From Pelosinus fermentans (GTDB lineage Bacteria; Bacillota; Negativicutes; DSM-13327), in the NCBI GenBank assembly GCA_002434245.1, contig DJJR01000046.1, positions 1-20,341 on the forward strand: a stretch of DNA of 20,341 nt, in the 5' to 3' direction. Made by a program: the position numbers and the translations under genes. Below the pieces are notes generated by a model. The model was not told the DNA's origin and made no database searches. It saw nothing but the letters and a program-made list of their open reading frames with translations. The first letter of the stretch is position 1, and the number at the start of each line of letters is the position of its first letter. Below, one piece after another: positions 14,706-20,341 of the stretch.

Positions 14706-15317
14706 TTATGGATTTTCTTTCCTTTGCCTGTTGCGCAATTTTTGAGTTTGAGCAGCTTCTTTCATTGAGCGAGGCAACGGACGTAACAATACATCAAGTG
14801 CCGTGGATGAGCCATCCCAACCTGATATTGTAGAAAGGGGTTCACTTCGAATCGTTACTTTATTTTCAATTTCATCGGATGGAATATTTTTTATATGAGA
14901 TGTAATCTCAACTTCACTATTGTCGGGCAAGCTGTTTTCTGCTTTGTCAGGACATTTGCTTTTAGATGGCTGTGTGTTAGCCCTTTTAAGAACTTCCAAA
15001 ATAATTTCTCTATATTTCGAGCCTTTTTTATATTTCGTACTTATTAAATTTGCTTCTCTTTGACAATTCTCTTTTACTAAGTAATCTATTAACGCATTCA
15101 ATAAGTCAACTTGATTTTCTTTTTTTACCGATGCTGCACTTCCTTGATACCCCACATCAAATAATTGTTCGTAATACTTCTGTGGGTCAATGCGAGGAGG
15201 CTCCTTTCTTGACAAAGCGGATTGGGAGCAAAGCAGATAATCTTCGGCAATAGTTTTTTTCGTCAGTTCCCATCTTTTCATTGCGAATTTAATAATATGA
15301 TTCCCATCAAGATGCAT
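14706..15317 (-). CDS. probable HTH regulator of the element, 203 aa
   Basis: Unnamed protein. ATG at 15317 follows AAGGAGAGG by about seven bases. Residues 8-42 (KFAMKRWELTKKTIAEDYLLCSQSALSRKEP) look like a helix-turn-helix: KKTIAEDY then a Ser-rich recognition helix. Residues 85-120 are basic and helical, the next 70 are low in order (KSKCPDKAENSLPDNSEV), and the tail is basic (RNRQRKENP). It is divergently oriented to the FtsK-like mobility operon across a 576-bp region full of inverted repeats, the usual place for a repressor. DNA binding is inferred, not proven. Confidence 0.5.
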   Translation of the reverse strand: MHLDGNHIIKFAMKRWELTKKTIAEDYLLCSQSALSRKEPPRIDPQKYYEQLFDVGYQGSAASVKKENQVDLLNALIDYLVKENCQREANLISTKYKKGSKYREIILEVLKRANTQPSKSKCPDKAENSLPDNSEVEITSHIKNIPSDEIENKVTIRSEPLSTISGWDGSSTALDVLLRPLPRSMKEAAQTQKLRNRQRKENP

Positions 15318-15893
15318 AGGTTCCCTCTCCTTGATTGCCTGTAAATTGCATAAGAATTGTTCAATTATTGCTCTTTGCGTGACAAATGAGGCGGATATAT
15401 TTTATAGTTTTGATAACCAAAGTGGGCGCGGATAAACCAAATTACCTTCATTCTACCACACATAGCTTGAAGGTTCCAAAAAGAATTGAGTTTTTCAGTA
15501 TTTATCTGATTTCGCGATCCACAAATCACAGCCGCAGGTCGTGAAGATTTGTATTTTAGCTTCGAATTGCGCCTTCAAAAGCTGTGACAACCGCAATGTG
15601 AAGACATTCTTAGAAATGTCAGGTGAGACATAAATGACTCACAGCGACAGATTTACTGCTAACATCTGTCGTAACCAGAAAGGAGATACTCGTTACTACT
15701 GTTCATTCAGAAGTTTTTAGGAAATTCTGCTAGAGGATCTTTTTCAAAAACTAAGTAGTTTGTTCTTCTTCTACTTCTCTCCACATTCACACTATCTATA
15801 ATTACACAGTTTTCGTGCAGTTTTTGAGTGGATAAATGCTCATTTTATTAGCAGCAGAAGTAGAAGTAACTATTGAAAGGGGAGTTTATTTTT
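15318..15893. other. divergent control region with several inverted repeats
   Basis: Between the regulator and the mobility operon lie these dyads: ACAAATC (15521-15527) with GATTTGT (15546-15552); TCACAGC (15526-15532) with GCTGTGA (15581-15587); CGACAGAT (15645-15652) with ATCTGTCG (15664-15671); and CTTCTACTTCT (about 15767-15777) with AGAAGTAGAAG (about 15856-15866). A TATAAT at 15797-15802 could start the mobility operon transcript. A 28-codon ORF at 15634-15720 (ATG after AGGTGAG) overlaps the third dyad. The region could hold operators, a leader-type control or the transfer origin. Confidence 0.5.
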
Positions 15894-17375
15894 ATGAGTT
15901 ACTATGATTATTATTTGCTTGAGGATATTGCAGATGAGTTGGCAAAAAAAATTATTAAACGTTATAAAAGGCACGGTGTATCCATTGACATCAAGGATAA
16001 AGGCATTACAATCCTTCAGGATAGATTCAAGTTCAAAATCAAGCTCCTGCCGGGTACACGAGTAGATCAGATTGATAAATATTCAAAAGATGTGCAGGTG
16101 TCCCTAAAACTGCCATTGTTTCAGGTCATACAGGAAAGCTTATCCATTTTCATTATCGCGTCAAAAGAAAGCCTTAAGGACAATAATTTACTCGATATCT
16201 TTAAAAGCTCGGAATACATAGCGGCGAAGAAAATCATGCAAATTGCACATCCCCTTGGATTCGATGCCATGAACAAATTAGTAATAGCTGATTTGGCGCT
16301 GTACCCGCACCTTATGCTTTGCGGCACAACTGGCTCGGGTAAATCAACGGCCATTAAGAGCTTGCTAGTAAGCCTGCTTGGGGGATACTCGCCAAACAAA
16401 GTCAACATATTGATCTGTGATAAAGCGGGCGATTTGTTGCCATTTGCTGAACTCCCGCATCTTTCGTGCCCAATTATTCAGGATTTTGAAGTTTTTTTAA
16501 ACATCATGTTGCTAATGCGGGCTGAAATGGAACGGCGTATCAGTATGAAACACCTCGAAGAATTCTCCCGCCTTCCGATCATAGTCTGTGTCATAGATGA
16601 GTTTCTCGCATTTATTTCAGGAGCAGATGACAAGCGGAGTTCTAAATTGGTACAGGACACATTGTCGGATATTTTACGCCGTGGCAGGCACGCGAGAATT
16701 CACATGGTTTTGGCGGCTCACAACCCAACAAAACAGAATGTCAAGATTGATATAAGCGATATTCCAACAAAGATGGCTTTTCGTGTCGCTAAGTTCACTA
16801 ATTCTGTGACAGTCCTCGGCGAGAGCGGAGCCGAAAAACTGCGTGGAAAGGGTGATATGTTATTCCAATCCTCCCAAAACGATGAACTTCAACGGATTCA
16901 AGGAGCGTACATCTCTCCGGAAGATATAGAAGAGGCTCTTGATCAAATTCGATCATACTATAGCAGTAGATCGCCTAAACAAAAAGAGGACGCCAAAATA
17001 TTCATGCTAAATGAAACTAACCTACAACAAATGGGGACAACGACAGACGATGCGCGGCTAAACACCCTCGTGAATACTAAGCGTAACAGCGACGATGCAT
17101 TATTGGCTCGGATTGTCATGTGGGCGTTGGAGTACGATTCAATATCCTGCAACAAGATTATTGAAACCTTCAGCGTAGGCTGGCCACGGGCTAAGCGGGT
17201 TCTTGACAAGTTGCATGAATTTGGTATCGTTGGGGACATTTATGAAAAACTTCCAAGGGTGGTTCTCCCTACTAGTTTAGAAGATTTATCCCCAAAAGTT
17301 GTAAGCTTCTTGAAGTGCCACGGTTACGCCTCGGAACATATTGAAGAAACTATGAAATCCAAAGGTGGTAATTGA
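15894..17375 (+). CDS. FtsK/SpoIIIE-type DNA translocase with gamma-like domain, 493 aa
   Basis: Double-stranded DNA pump, ATP-driven. ATG at 15894 is chosen because AAAGGGGAG precedes it; a TTG at 15873 overlaps that site. Residues 1-125 form an N-terminal domain without membrane helices. Walker A (GTTGSGKS) starts at residue 144 and Walker B with D235-E236 in VCVIDEFLAF. The FtsK motor motif DILRRGRHARIHMVLAAHNP follows, then MAFRVAKFTNSVTVLGESGAEKLRGKGDML. Near residues 398-450 a winged-helix segment (LLARIVMWALEYDSISCNKI, GWPRAKRVLDKL) matches the FtsK gamma domain that reads orienting sequences. Family members on elements act as coupling proteins (TcpA) or as stand-alone conjugative translocases (actinobacterial TraB). 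Next gene starts three bases after the stop. Confidence 0.9.
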   Translation: MSYYDYYLLEDIADELAKKIIKRYKRHGVSIDIKDKGITILQDRFKFKIKLLPGTRVDQIDKYSKDVQVSLKLPLFQVIQESLSIFIIASKESLKDNNLLDIFKSSEYIAAKKIMQIAHPLGFDAMNKLVIADLALYPHLMLCGTTGSGKSTAIKSLLVSLLGGYSPNKVNILICDKAGDLLPFAELPHLSCPIIQDFEVFLNIMLLMRAEMERRISMKHLEEFSRLPIIVCVIDEFLAFISGADDKRSSKLVQDTLSDILRRGRHARIHMVLAAHNPTKQNVKIDISDIPTKMAFRVAKFTNSVTVLGESGAEKLRGKGDMLFQSSQNDELQRIQGAYISPEDIEEALDQIRSYYSSRSPKQKEDAKIFMLNETNLQQMGTTTDDARLNTLVNTKRNSDDALLARIVMWALEYDSISCNKIIETFSVGWPRAKRVLDKLHEFGIVGDIYEKLPRVVLPTSLEDLSPKVVSFLKCHGYASEHIEETMKSKGGN

Positions 17376-17377
17376 CC

Positions 17378-17596
17378 ATGAAACAAAATAAATTATCCTC
17401 CCTTCCACAGGCTAACAGTTTGAAGCCCAGCCCCCTGCCCAAAGAACAAGTGGAAAGGAATTGTGTATACGGAACTACATTGCTAAGAATTGATAATCTA
17501 AATATTCATGTAAAAAGTTACTTTTATCCTCAAAAAAGTCTTTATGATATTTTATTTTCGATAGCCAACACAAGACTGAAAGAAAAACCTGCGTAA
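17378..17596 (+). CDS. TnpW-like small protein, 72 aa
   Basis: ATG at 17378 with GGTGG eleven bases upstream, two bases past the translocase stop, so the genes are coupled. The part YGTTLLRIDNLNIHVKSYF...LYDILFSIANTRLKEK follows the pattern of TnpW-type proteins (a G-TTY-V segment, then a helix near the end) that precede large serine recombinases in clostridial elements. The function of that family is unsettled; a role in regulation or excision is often assumed. The match is by pattern and position and is not certain. Confidence 0.5.
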   Translation: MKQNKLSSLPQANSLKPSPLPKEQVERNCVYGTTLLRIDNLNIHVKSYFYPQKSLYDILFSIANTRLKEKPA

Positions 17597-17598
17597 CA

Positions 17599-17645
17599 TA
17601 GACCATCAGGAATGCCTTTTGTTATAATAAAAAAAGGCATTCCTG
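17599..17645 (+). promoter_or_regulatory. recombinase promoter inside a 14-bp palindrome
   Basis: CAGGAATGCCTTTT (17607-17620) and AAAAGGCATTCCTG (17632-17645) are perfect inverted repeats. The 11-base centre contains TATAAT (17623-17628), with TAGACC 18 bases upstream as a -35. A protein bound to the palindrome would cover the -10 box. The run of T is in the 5' arm, so this is not a terminator. Part of the arm, AGGAATGCCT, recurs at 570-579 near the other end of the element. Confidence 0.55.
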
Positions 17646-17681
17646 GCATATGCGCTGTTTTTCACGAAAGGAGTCAAGATT

Positions 17682-19331
17682 TTGAAAACAGCATATAATG
17701 TCGGAATTTATTGCCGTCTTTCAAGAGAGGACTTGAAAAACGGCAAAAGAGATGTAAGTATGAGTATCAAAAATCAACAAGCCATGCTTGAAGCTTACGC
17801 CAATGAAAAGGAATGGACTGTATATAAAGCTTACATTGATGATGATATAACCGGGACTACGTTCAACCGTCCGGGATTTCAGCAAATGATGAGCGATATT
17901 GAAAGCGGCTTGATAAACTGCGTCATTACAAAAGATTTGAGCCGCTTAGGGCGCAATTATATCGAAGCAGGGCGGCACAGAGAATTATTCAATGAATATG
18001 GTGTTAGGTATATTGCCATACATGATAACCATGACAGCCTTAATGATGACTATAATAATATTGCAACGCCAATTAAGGAAATCATGAATGAAATGTACGC
18101 CGCAGATATAAGCCGTAAAACCCGTTCCACAAAAAAGCTGATGGCAAACCAAGGGAAATTTTCTAACAGCCGAACGCCTTATGGATATTGGAAATCAAAA
18201 GAAGATAAGCACGTTCTGGCTGTAGATGAAAATGTTGCACACAACGTAGTTAGGATATTTGAGATGTATTTAAGCGGAAAAACCGCGCGGTCTATAGCTG
18301 ATGTGTTCAACCACGAAAATATACTGACAGCGAATGAATATTTCTACAACACCATAGGCAAGCCCAATCCGTACAAGAATAACAAAAACAAATGGGGAAG
18401 CGCAACCATAATGCAAATCATTAAAAACCCCGCTTATTATGGAGCTATGGCCAATGGCAAACGCGCGGTTAAATCTTTCAAGAACAAGAGCATTGTTCGG
18501 AAAGATGTTGATGAATGGATTATCATCGAAAATACCCATAAACCGCTAATCAGTAAAGAATTGTGGCTCGAAGCGCAACAAATCAGCAAGCGGAACAACA
18601 AGCAAACCGTAAGGCGCAGTTCAAACGGAGAAGTATCTCTATTTGCAGGGATCATAAAATGCGCTGACTGCGGCGGCAATCTTGTTTTTAACCGGAGAGT
18701 CTTGAAGTCCTACACCAAAGAATTTTTCCGTTGCAGTACGTATACCGAAAAAGGGAAAGATGTTTGCCCTATGCATTGTATTGATTATGCCACTTTGTAC
18801 CAAGCCGTATTAGCAAGTGTTCAAGAGTACGCTGTCTTAGCCGTCGAGGACGAAAAGAAACTGATTAACAAGATTCTTAAAACCAATGATGAGTTTAAGA
18901 ATAAAAACATGCAACGGTACGAAAAAATCATCCGTGAATCCAAGAACAGGATTAAAGAGATTGACGGACTTCTGCAAAATCTATATGAAGATAAAATTTC
19001 CGGGGAAGTCACCGCTGATTTCTTCAAACGTATGTCGAAAAAGTATGGTGATGAACAGGCACGGCTAATTACCGATGTCGAACAACTTGAAATCGATTTG
19101 AATGAATACAAACGTGTCGAGCAGGATTTAACTGGCTGGGTAGACCGCGTTAAAGAATGTTTAACCATCGATAGCTTGACAAGGGCTATTGTGGTCGAAC
19201 TGATTGACCGCATAGAGGTCTCGGAAACCTACGACATGAACGGTGAGAAATTTCTGGACATAAATATTTCCTATAAATTTAGCCTGAAAAATTCGAACCG
19301 TGAACCGCAAAAAATAAATAGAGCCGTTTGA
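17682..19331 (+). CDS. large serine recombinase (integrase/excisionase of the element), 549 aa
   Basis: TnpX/TndX-type large serine recombinase. TTG start at 17682 with AAAGGAG eight bases upstream. The catalytic domain covers residues 5-155 with nucleophile Ser14 (IYCRLSRED), and DLSRLGRNYIEAGRH at 85-99. The recombinase domain follows at about 160-290 (TPYGYW, IFEMYLSGKTARSIADVFN). The zinc ribbon has C327-x2-C330, C351 and C362. A coiled coil lies at about 400-470 and a short C-terminal domain after it. It cuts attP, attB, attL and attR at a 2-bp core and is predicted to use the site split between 505-534 and 19416-19436. The gene is transcribed toward the tRNA junction. An inverted repeat (19320-19367) spans its stop codon. 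Confidence 0.93.
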   Translation: MKTAYNVGIYCRLSREDLKNGKRDVSMSIKNQQAMLEAYANEKEWTVYKAYIDDDITGTTFNRPGFQQMMSDIESGLINCVITKDLSRLGRNYIEAGRHRELFNEYGVRYIAIHDNHDSLNDDYNNIATPIKEIMNEMYAADISRKTRSTKKLMANQGKFSNSRTPYGYWKSKEDKHVLAVDENVAHNVVRIFEMYLSGKTARSIADVFNHENILTANEYFYNTIGKPNPYKNNKNKWGSATIMQIIKNPAYYGAMANGKRAVKSFKNKSIVRKDVDEWIIIENTHKPLISKELWLEAQQISKRNNKQTVRRSSNGEVSLFAGIIKCADCGGNLVFNRRVLKSYTKEFFRCSTYTEKGKDVCPMHCIDYATLYQAVLASVQEYAVLAVEDEKKLINKILKTNDEFKNKNMQRYEKIIRESKNRIKEIDGLLQNLYEDKISGEVTADFFKRMSKKYGDEQARLITDVEQLEIDLNEYKRVEQDLTGWVDRVKECLTIDSLTRAIVVELIDRIEVSETYDMNGEKFLDINISYKFSLKNSNREPQKINRAV

Positions 19332-19367
19332 AGTCATCCCGCAAAGATAAACCTTCAAACAAGCTCT
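19320..19367 (+). other. inverted repeat across the recombinase stop
   Basis: AGAGC (19320-19324) and GTTTGAAG (19326-19333) pair with CTTCAAAC (19353-19360) and GCTCT (19363-19367). There is no T run after it, so it may be a weak terminator or protect the mRNA end. It is 58 bases from the att core. Confidence 0.45.
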
Positions 19368-19415
19368 ATGGTAATATGTTATCAATATTCATAAAAAGTA
19401 TATTTTAAAAAAGAT

Positions 19416-19436
19416 ATTAGTGAAATGGCGGAGAGG
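19416..19436. repeat. right att junction: dyad arm plus 12-bp core
   Basis: TATTAGTGA (19416-19424) abuts the core ATGGCGGAGAGG (19425-19436). The arm is element DNA and the core is the tRNA-Ser 3' end. Its partner arm TCACTAATA is at 526-534. Confidence 0.7.
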
Positions 19437-19516
19437 GTGGGATTCGAACCCACGAGACAGTTTCCCGCCTACTCGATTTCGAGTCGAGCGCCTTCGACCA
19501 GCTCAGCCACCTCTCC
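19426..19516 (-). tRNA. tRNA-Ser (anticodon CGA)
   Basis: A 91-nt class II tRNA with encoded CCA. The acceptor stem is GGAGAGG paired with CCTCTCC, the anticodon stem CTCGA/TCGAG holds loop CTCGAAA with anticodon CGA, a long variable arm follows, and the T loop is GTTCGAATC. It reads codon UCG. The 5' end is 29 bases past the tadA stop, so it is probably the last gene of the tRNA-Arg/tadA transcript. Its 3' end is the integration site, and the element keeps it intact. Confidence 0.97.
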
Positions 19517-19545
19517 GTGACCTGATCTACTTCAATGCTCATGTC

Positions 19546-20037
19546 TCAGGTATCTATACTATGGTTCTTATTCTTTTTTCGCCGTTGTTTAAAAAAATCT
19601 TTCATAATTTGCGCACATTCATTTGCTCGTATTCTCGATGTAACCACCATGGAATGATTTAATGCATCATTTTGCGCTATATTAAAAATCGATTCAATTG
19701 CCCCTGCTTTCAAATCAGCACTACCGTAAACCAATCGGTCAATACGGCTCATGACCAACGCACCAGCACACATCGGACAAGGTTCTATCGTAACATACAA
19801 TGTAAGTCCAGTCAAGCGCCATCGTCCAAGCTTTTGACAAGCTTCCCGAATAGCAATCATTTCAGCATGAGCCGTAGCATCATGCCAGCTTTCACGCATA
19901 TTGTGTCCTGCAGCCACGATCTGACTATCCAGAACAAGTACAGCTCCAATTGGCACTTCACCAATCTCATAAGCCTTTTGTGCTTCCTCTAATGCTAATC
20001 CCATATAATAATCATCATCCAATATCCGGTTCACCAC
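19546..20037 (-). CDS. tadA: tRNA-specific adenosine deaminase TadA
   Basis: Deaminates A34 to inosine in tRNA-Arg(ACG), so that one tRNA reads CGU, CGC and CGA. The zinc site and proton shuttle are H57-A-E59 (TAHAEM) and C87/C90 (PCPMCAGA), as in the cytidine deaminase fold. Length 163 aa is a little longer than usual. The start is GTG at 20037, 11 bases after tRNA-Arg(CCT); a GTG at 20034 and a TTG three codons on are alternatives, and no good ribosome binding site is seen. The gene lies between tRNA genes on the same strand and must share their transcript unless a promoter is hidden in tRNA-Arg(CCT). Confidence 0.95.
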   Translation of the reverse strand: MVNRILDDDYYMGLALEEAQKAYEIGEVPIGAVLVLDSQIVAAGHNMRESWHDATAHAEMIAIREACQKLGRWRLTGLTLYVTIEPCPMCAGALVMSRIDRLVYGSADLKAGAIESIFNIAQNDALNHSMVVTSRIRANECAQIMKDFFKQRRKKNKNHSIDT

Positions 20038-20048
20038 ACAAAATACAA

Positions 20049-20125
20049 TGGTGCGCCCGGGAGGACTCGAACCACCGGCACACGGTTTAGGAAACCGTTG
20101 CTCTATCCGCCTGAGCTACGGGCGC
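20049..20125 (-). tRNA. tRNA-Arg (anticodon CCT)
   Basis: 77 nt with encoded CCA. Acceptor GCGCCCG/CGGGCGC, anticodon stem ACGGT/ACCGT with loop TTCCTAA, and T loop GTTCGAGTC. It reads AGG. Confidence 0.96.
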
Positions 20126-20149
20126 AAAATATAGTTAGCAACAAAAAAA

Positions 20150-20226
20150 TGGTGACCCCGGCAGGATTCGAACCTGCGACCTCTTGATTCGTAGTCAAGC
20201 GCTCTATCCAGCTGGGCTACGGAGTC
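20150..20226 (-). tRNA. tRNA-Arg (anticodon ACG), substrate of TadA
   Basis: 77 nt with encoded CCA. Acceptor GACTCCG/CGGGGTC (one T-G pair), anticodon stem CTTGA/TCAAG with loop CTACGAA. A34 is the base TadA converts to inosine. It is the first gene after the promoter at 20265-20294. Confidence 0.97.
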
Positions 20227-20264
20227 ATTCCTTCAATGGAACTCTTGTCCCGTCGACAAAAAAT

Positions 20265-20294
20265 ATCTTACCATAGTTATATAGCTAAAGTCAA
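20265..20294 (-). promoter_or_regulatory. promoter of the tRNA-Arg/tadA/tRNA-Ser unit
   Basis: On the minus strand TTGACT (20289-20294), an 18-bp spacer, and TAAGAT (20265-20270) preceded by TGG, an extended -10. The tRNA-Arg(ACG) 5' end is about 39 bases downstream. Confidence 0.75.
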
Positions 20295-20320
20295 GTATTT
20301 TTATTATTTCGTTTTCTAAT

Positions 20321-20341
20321 TGTGGATAAAAGGATGTGGAT
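20321..20341. promoter_or_regulatory. DnaA box and probable second box at the window edge
   Basis: TGTGGATAA (20321-20329) is the complement of the consensus DnaA box TTATCCACA. A second TGTGGAT starts at 20335 and is cut off by the end of the window. Confidence 0.45.

Larger units (their letters stand above)
505..19436. mobile_element. integrated element of about 18.9 kb in the tRNA-Ser 3' end
   Basis: The boundaries are the 12-bp direct repeat at 505-516 and 19425-19436. A large serine recombinase gene ends 94 bases from the right junction, the expected place for an integrase. A terminator reading leftward is stranded beyond the left junction. Joining the ends gives a symmetric site with arms TATTAGTGA (19416-19424) and TCACTAATA (526-534). 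Contents are an FtsK-like translocase, a Rep-like protein, a RadC-family protein, a resolvase, a restriction-modification block, small accessory genes and several wrecked genes. No mating-pore genes are present, so it resembles an integrative mobilizable element or a decayed conjugative one rather than a self-sufficient conjugative element. Confidence 0.8.

Noticed and set aside
17607..17645. Palindrome before the recombinase as a terminator
   Set aside because: The T run is in the 5' arm and the A run in the 3' arm, so neither strand has the needed T tail after the stem.
1..20341. CRISPR array or tandem repeats
   Set aside because: No regularly spaced repeats of 20-40 bases were seen on either strand.

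Overview
The window looks like a stretch of a low-to-medium GC Bacillota chromosome. The evidence is AT-rich intergenic DNA, strong GGAGG-type ribosome binding sites, TTG and GTG starts, U-rich intrinsic terminators and a clostridial-type large serine recombinase. The class cannot be fixed from this sequence; Negativicutes or Clostridia would fit, and this is a guess from overall gene style.

Right flank (19426-20341, minus strand): a compact housekeeping unit reading leftward, tRNA-Arg(ACG) - tRNA-Arg(CCT) - tadA - tRNA-Ser(CGA), behind a good sigma-70-type promoter. TadA makes inosine at the wobble base of tRNA-Arg(ACG), so enzyme and substrate appear to share one transcript. A perfect DnaA box lies at the right edge, with a probable second one cut by the window end.

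Left flank (1-504): a 121-codon unknown gene and, at about 446-489, an intrinsic terminator oriented for leftward transcription. It fits as the original terminator of tRNA-Ser.

Between the flanks lies an integrated element of about 18.9 kb (505-19436). It is bounded by the direct repeat ATGGCGGAGAGG, which at the right end is the 3' end of tRNA-Ser. Joining the two ends in silico gives an attP-like site with perfect 9-bp dyad arms (TATTAGTGA and TCACTAATA) around the repeat, as expected for a large serine recombinase. The recombinase gene (17682-19331) sits next to the tRNA junction.

Element, left to right: (a) 517-3500, small and decayed pieces plus one intact 472-aa unknown gene, with a topoisomerase III (topB) ruin suggesting a lost conjugation module; (b) 3502-7560, a restriction-modification block (PD-(D/E)XK nuclease, 979-aa N6-adenine methylase, small HTH protein) with the tail of a type I hsdS embedded in it; (c) 7783-10701, a putative replication initiator with an AT-rich, dyad-rich upstream region, a RadC-family protein and a small serine resolvase; (d) 10868-15317, accessory genes on the minus strand: a DUF6876-like protein, a 39-aa hydrophobic peptide, a lipoprotein with an FxLYD-like domain, two small membrane proteins, a Mor-like regulator, a small cysteine-rich ORF lacking a normal start codon, and a probable HTH regulator; (e) 15873-19331, the plus-strand mobility operon: a soluble FtsK/SpoIIIE-type translocase with a gamma-like winged helix, a small TnpW-like protein, and the large serine recombinase.

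No type IV secretion genes are visible. The Rep-like protein, DNA pump and recombinase suggest a minimal mobilizable element that carries a restriction system.
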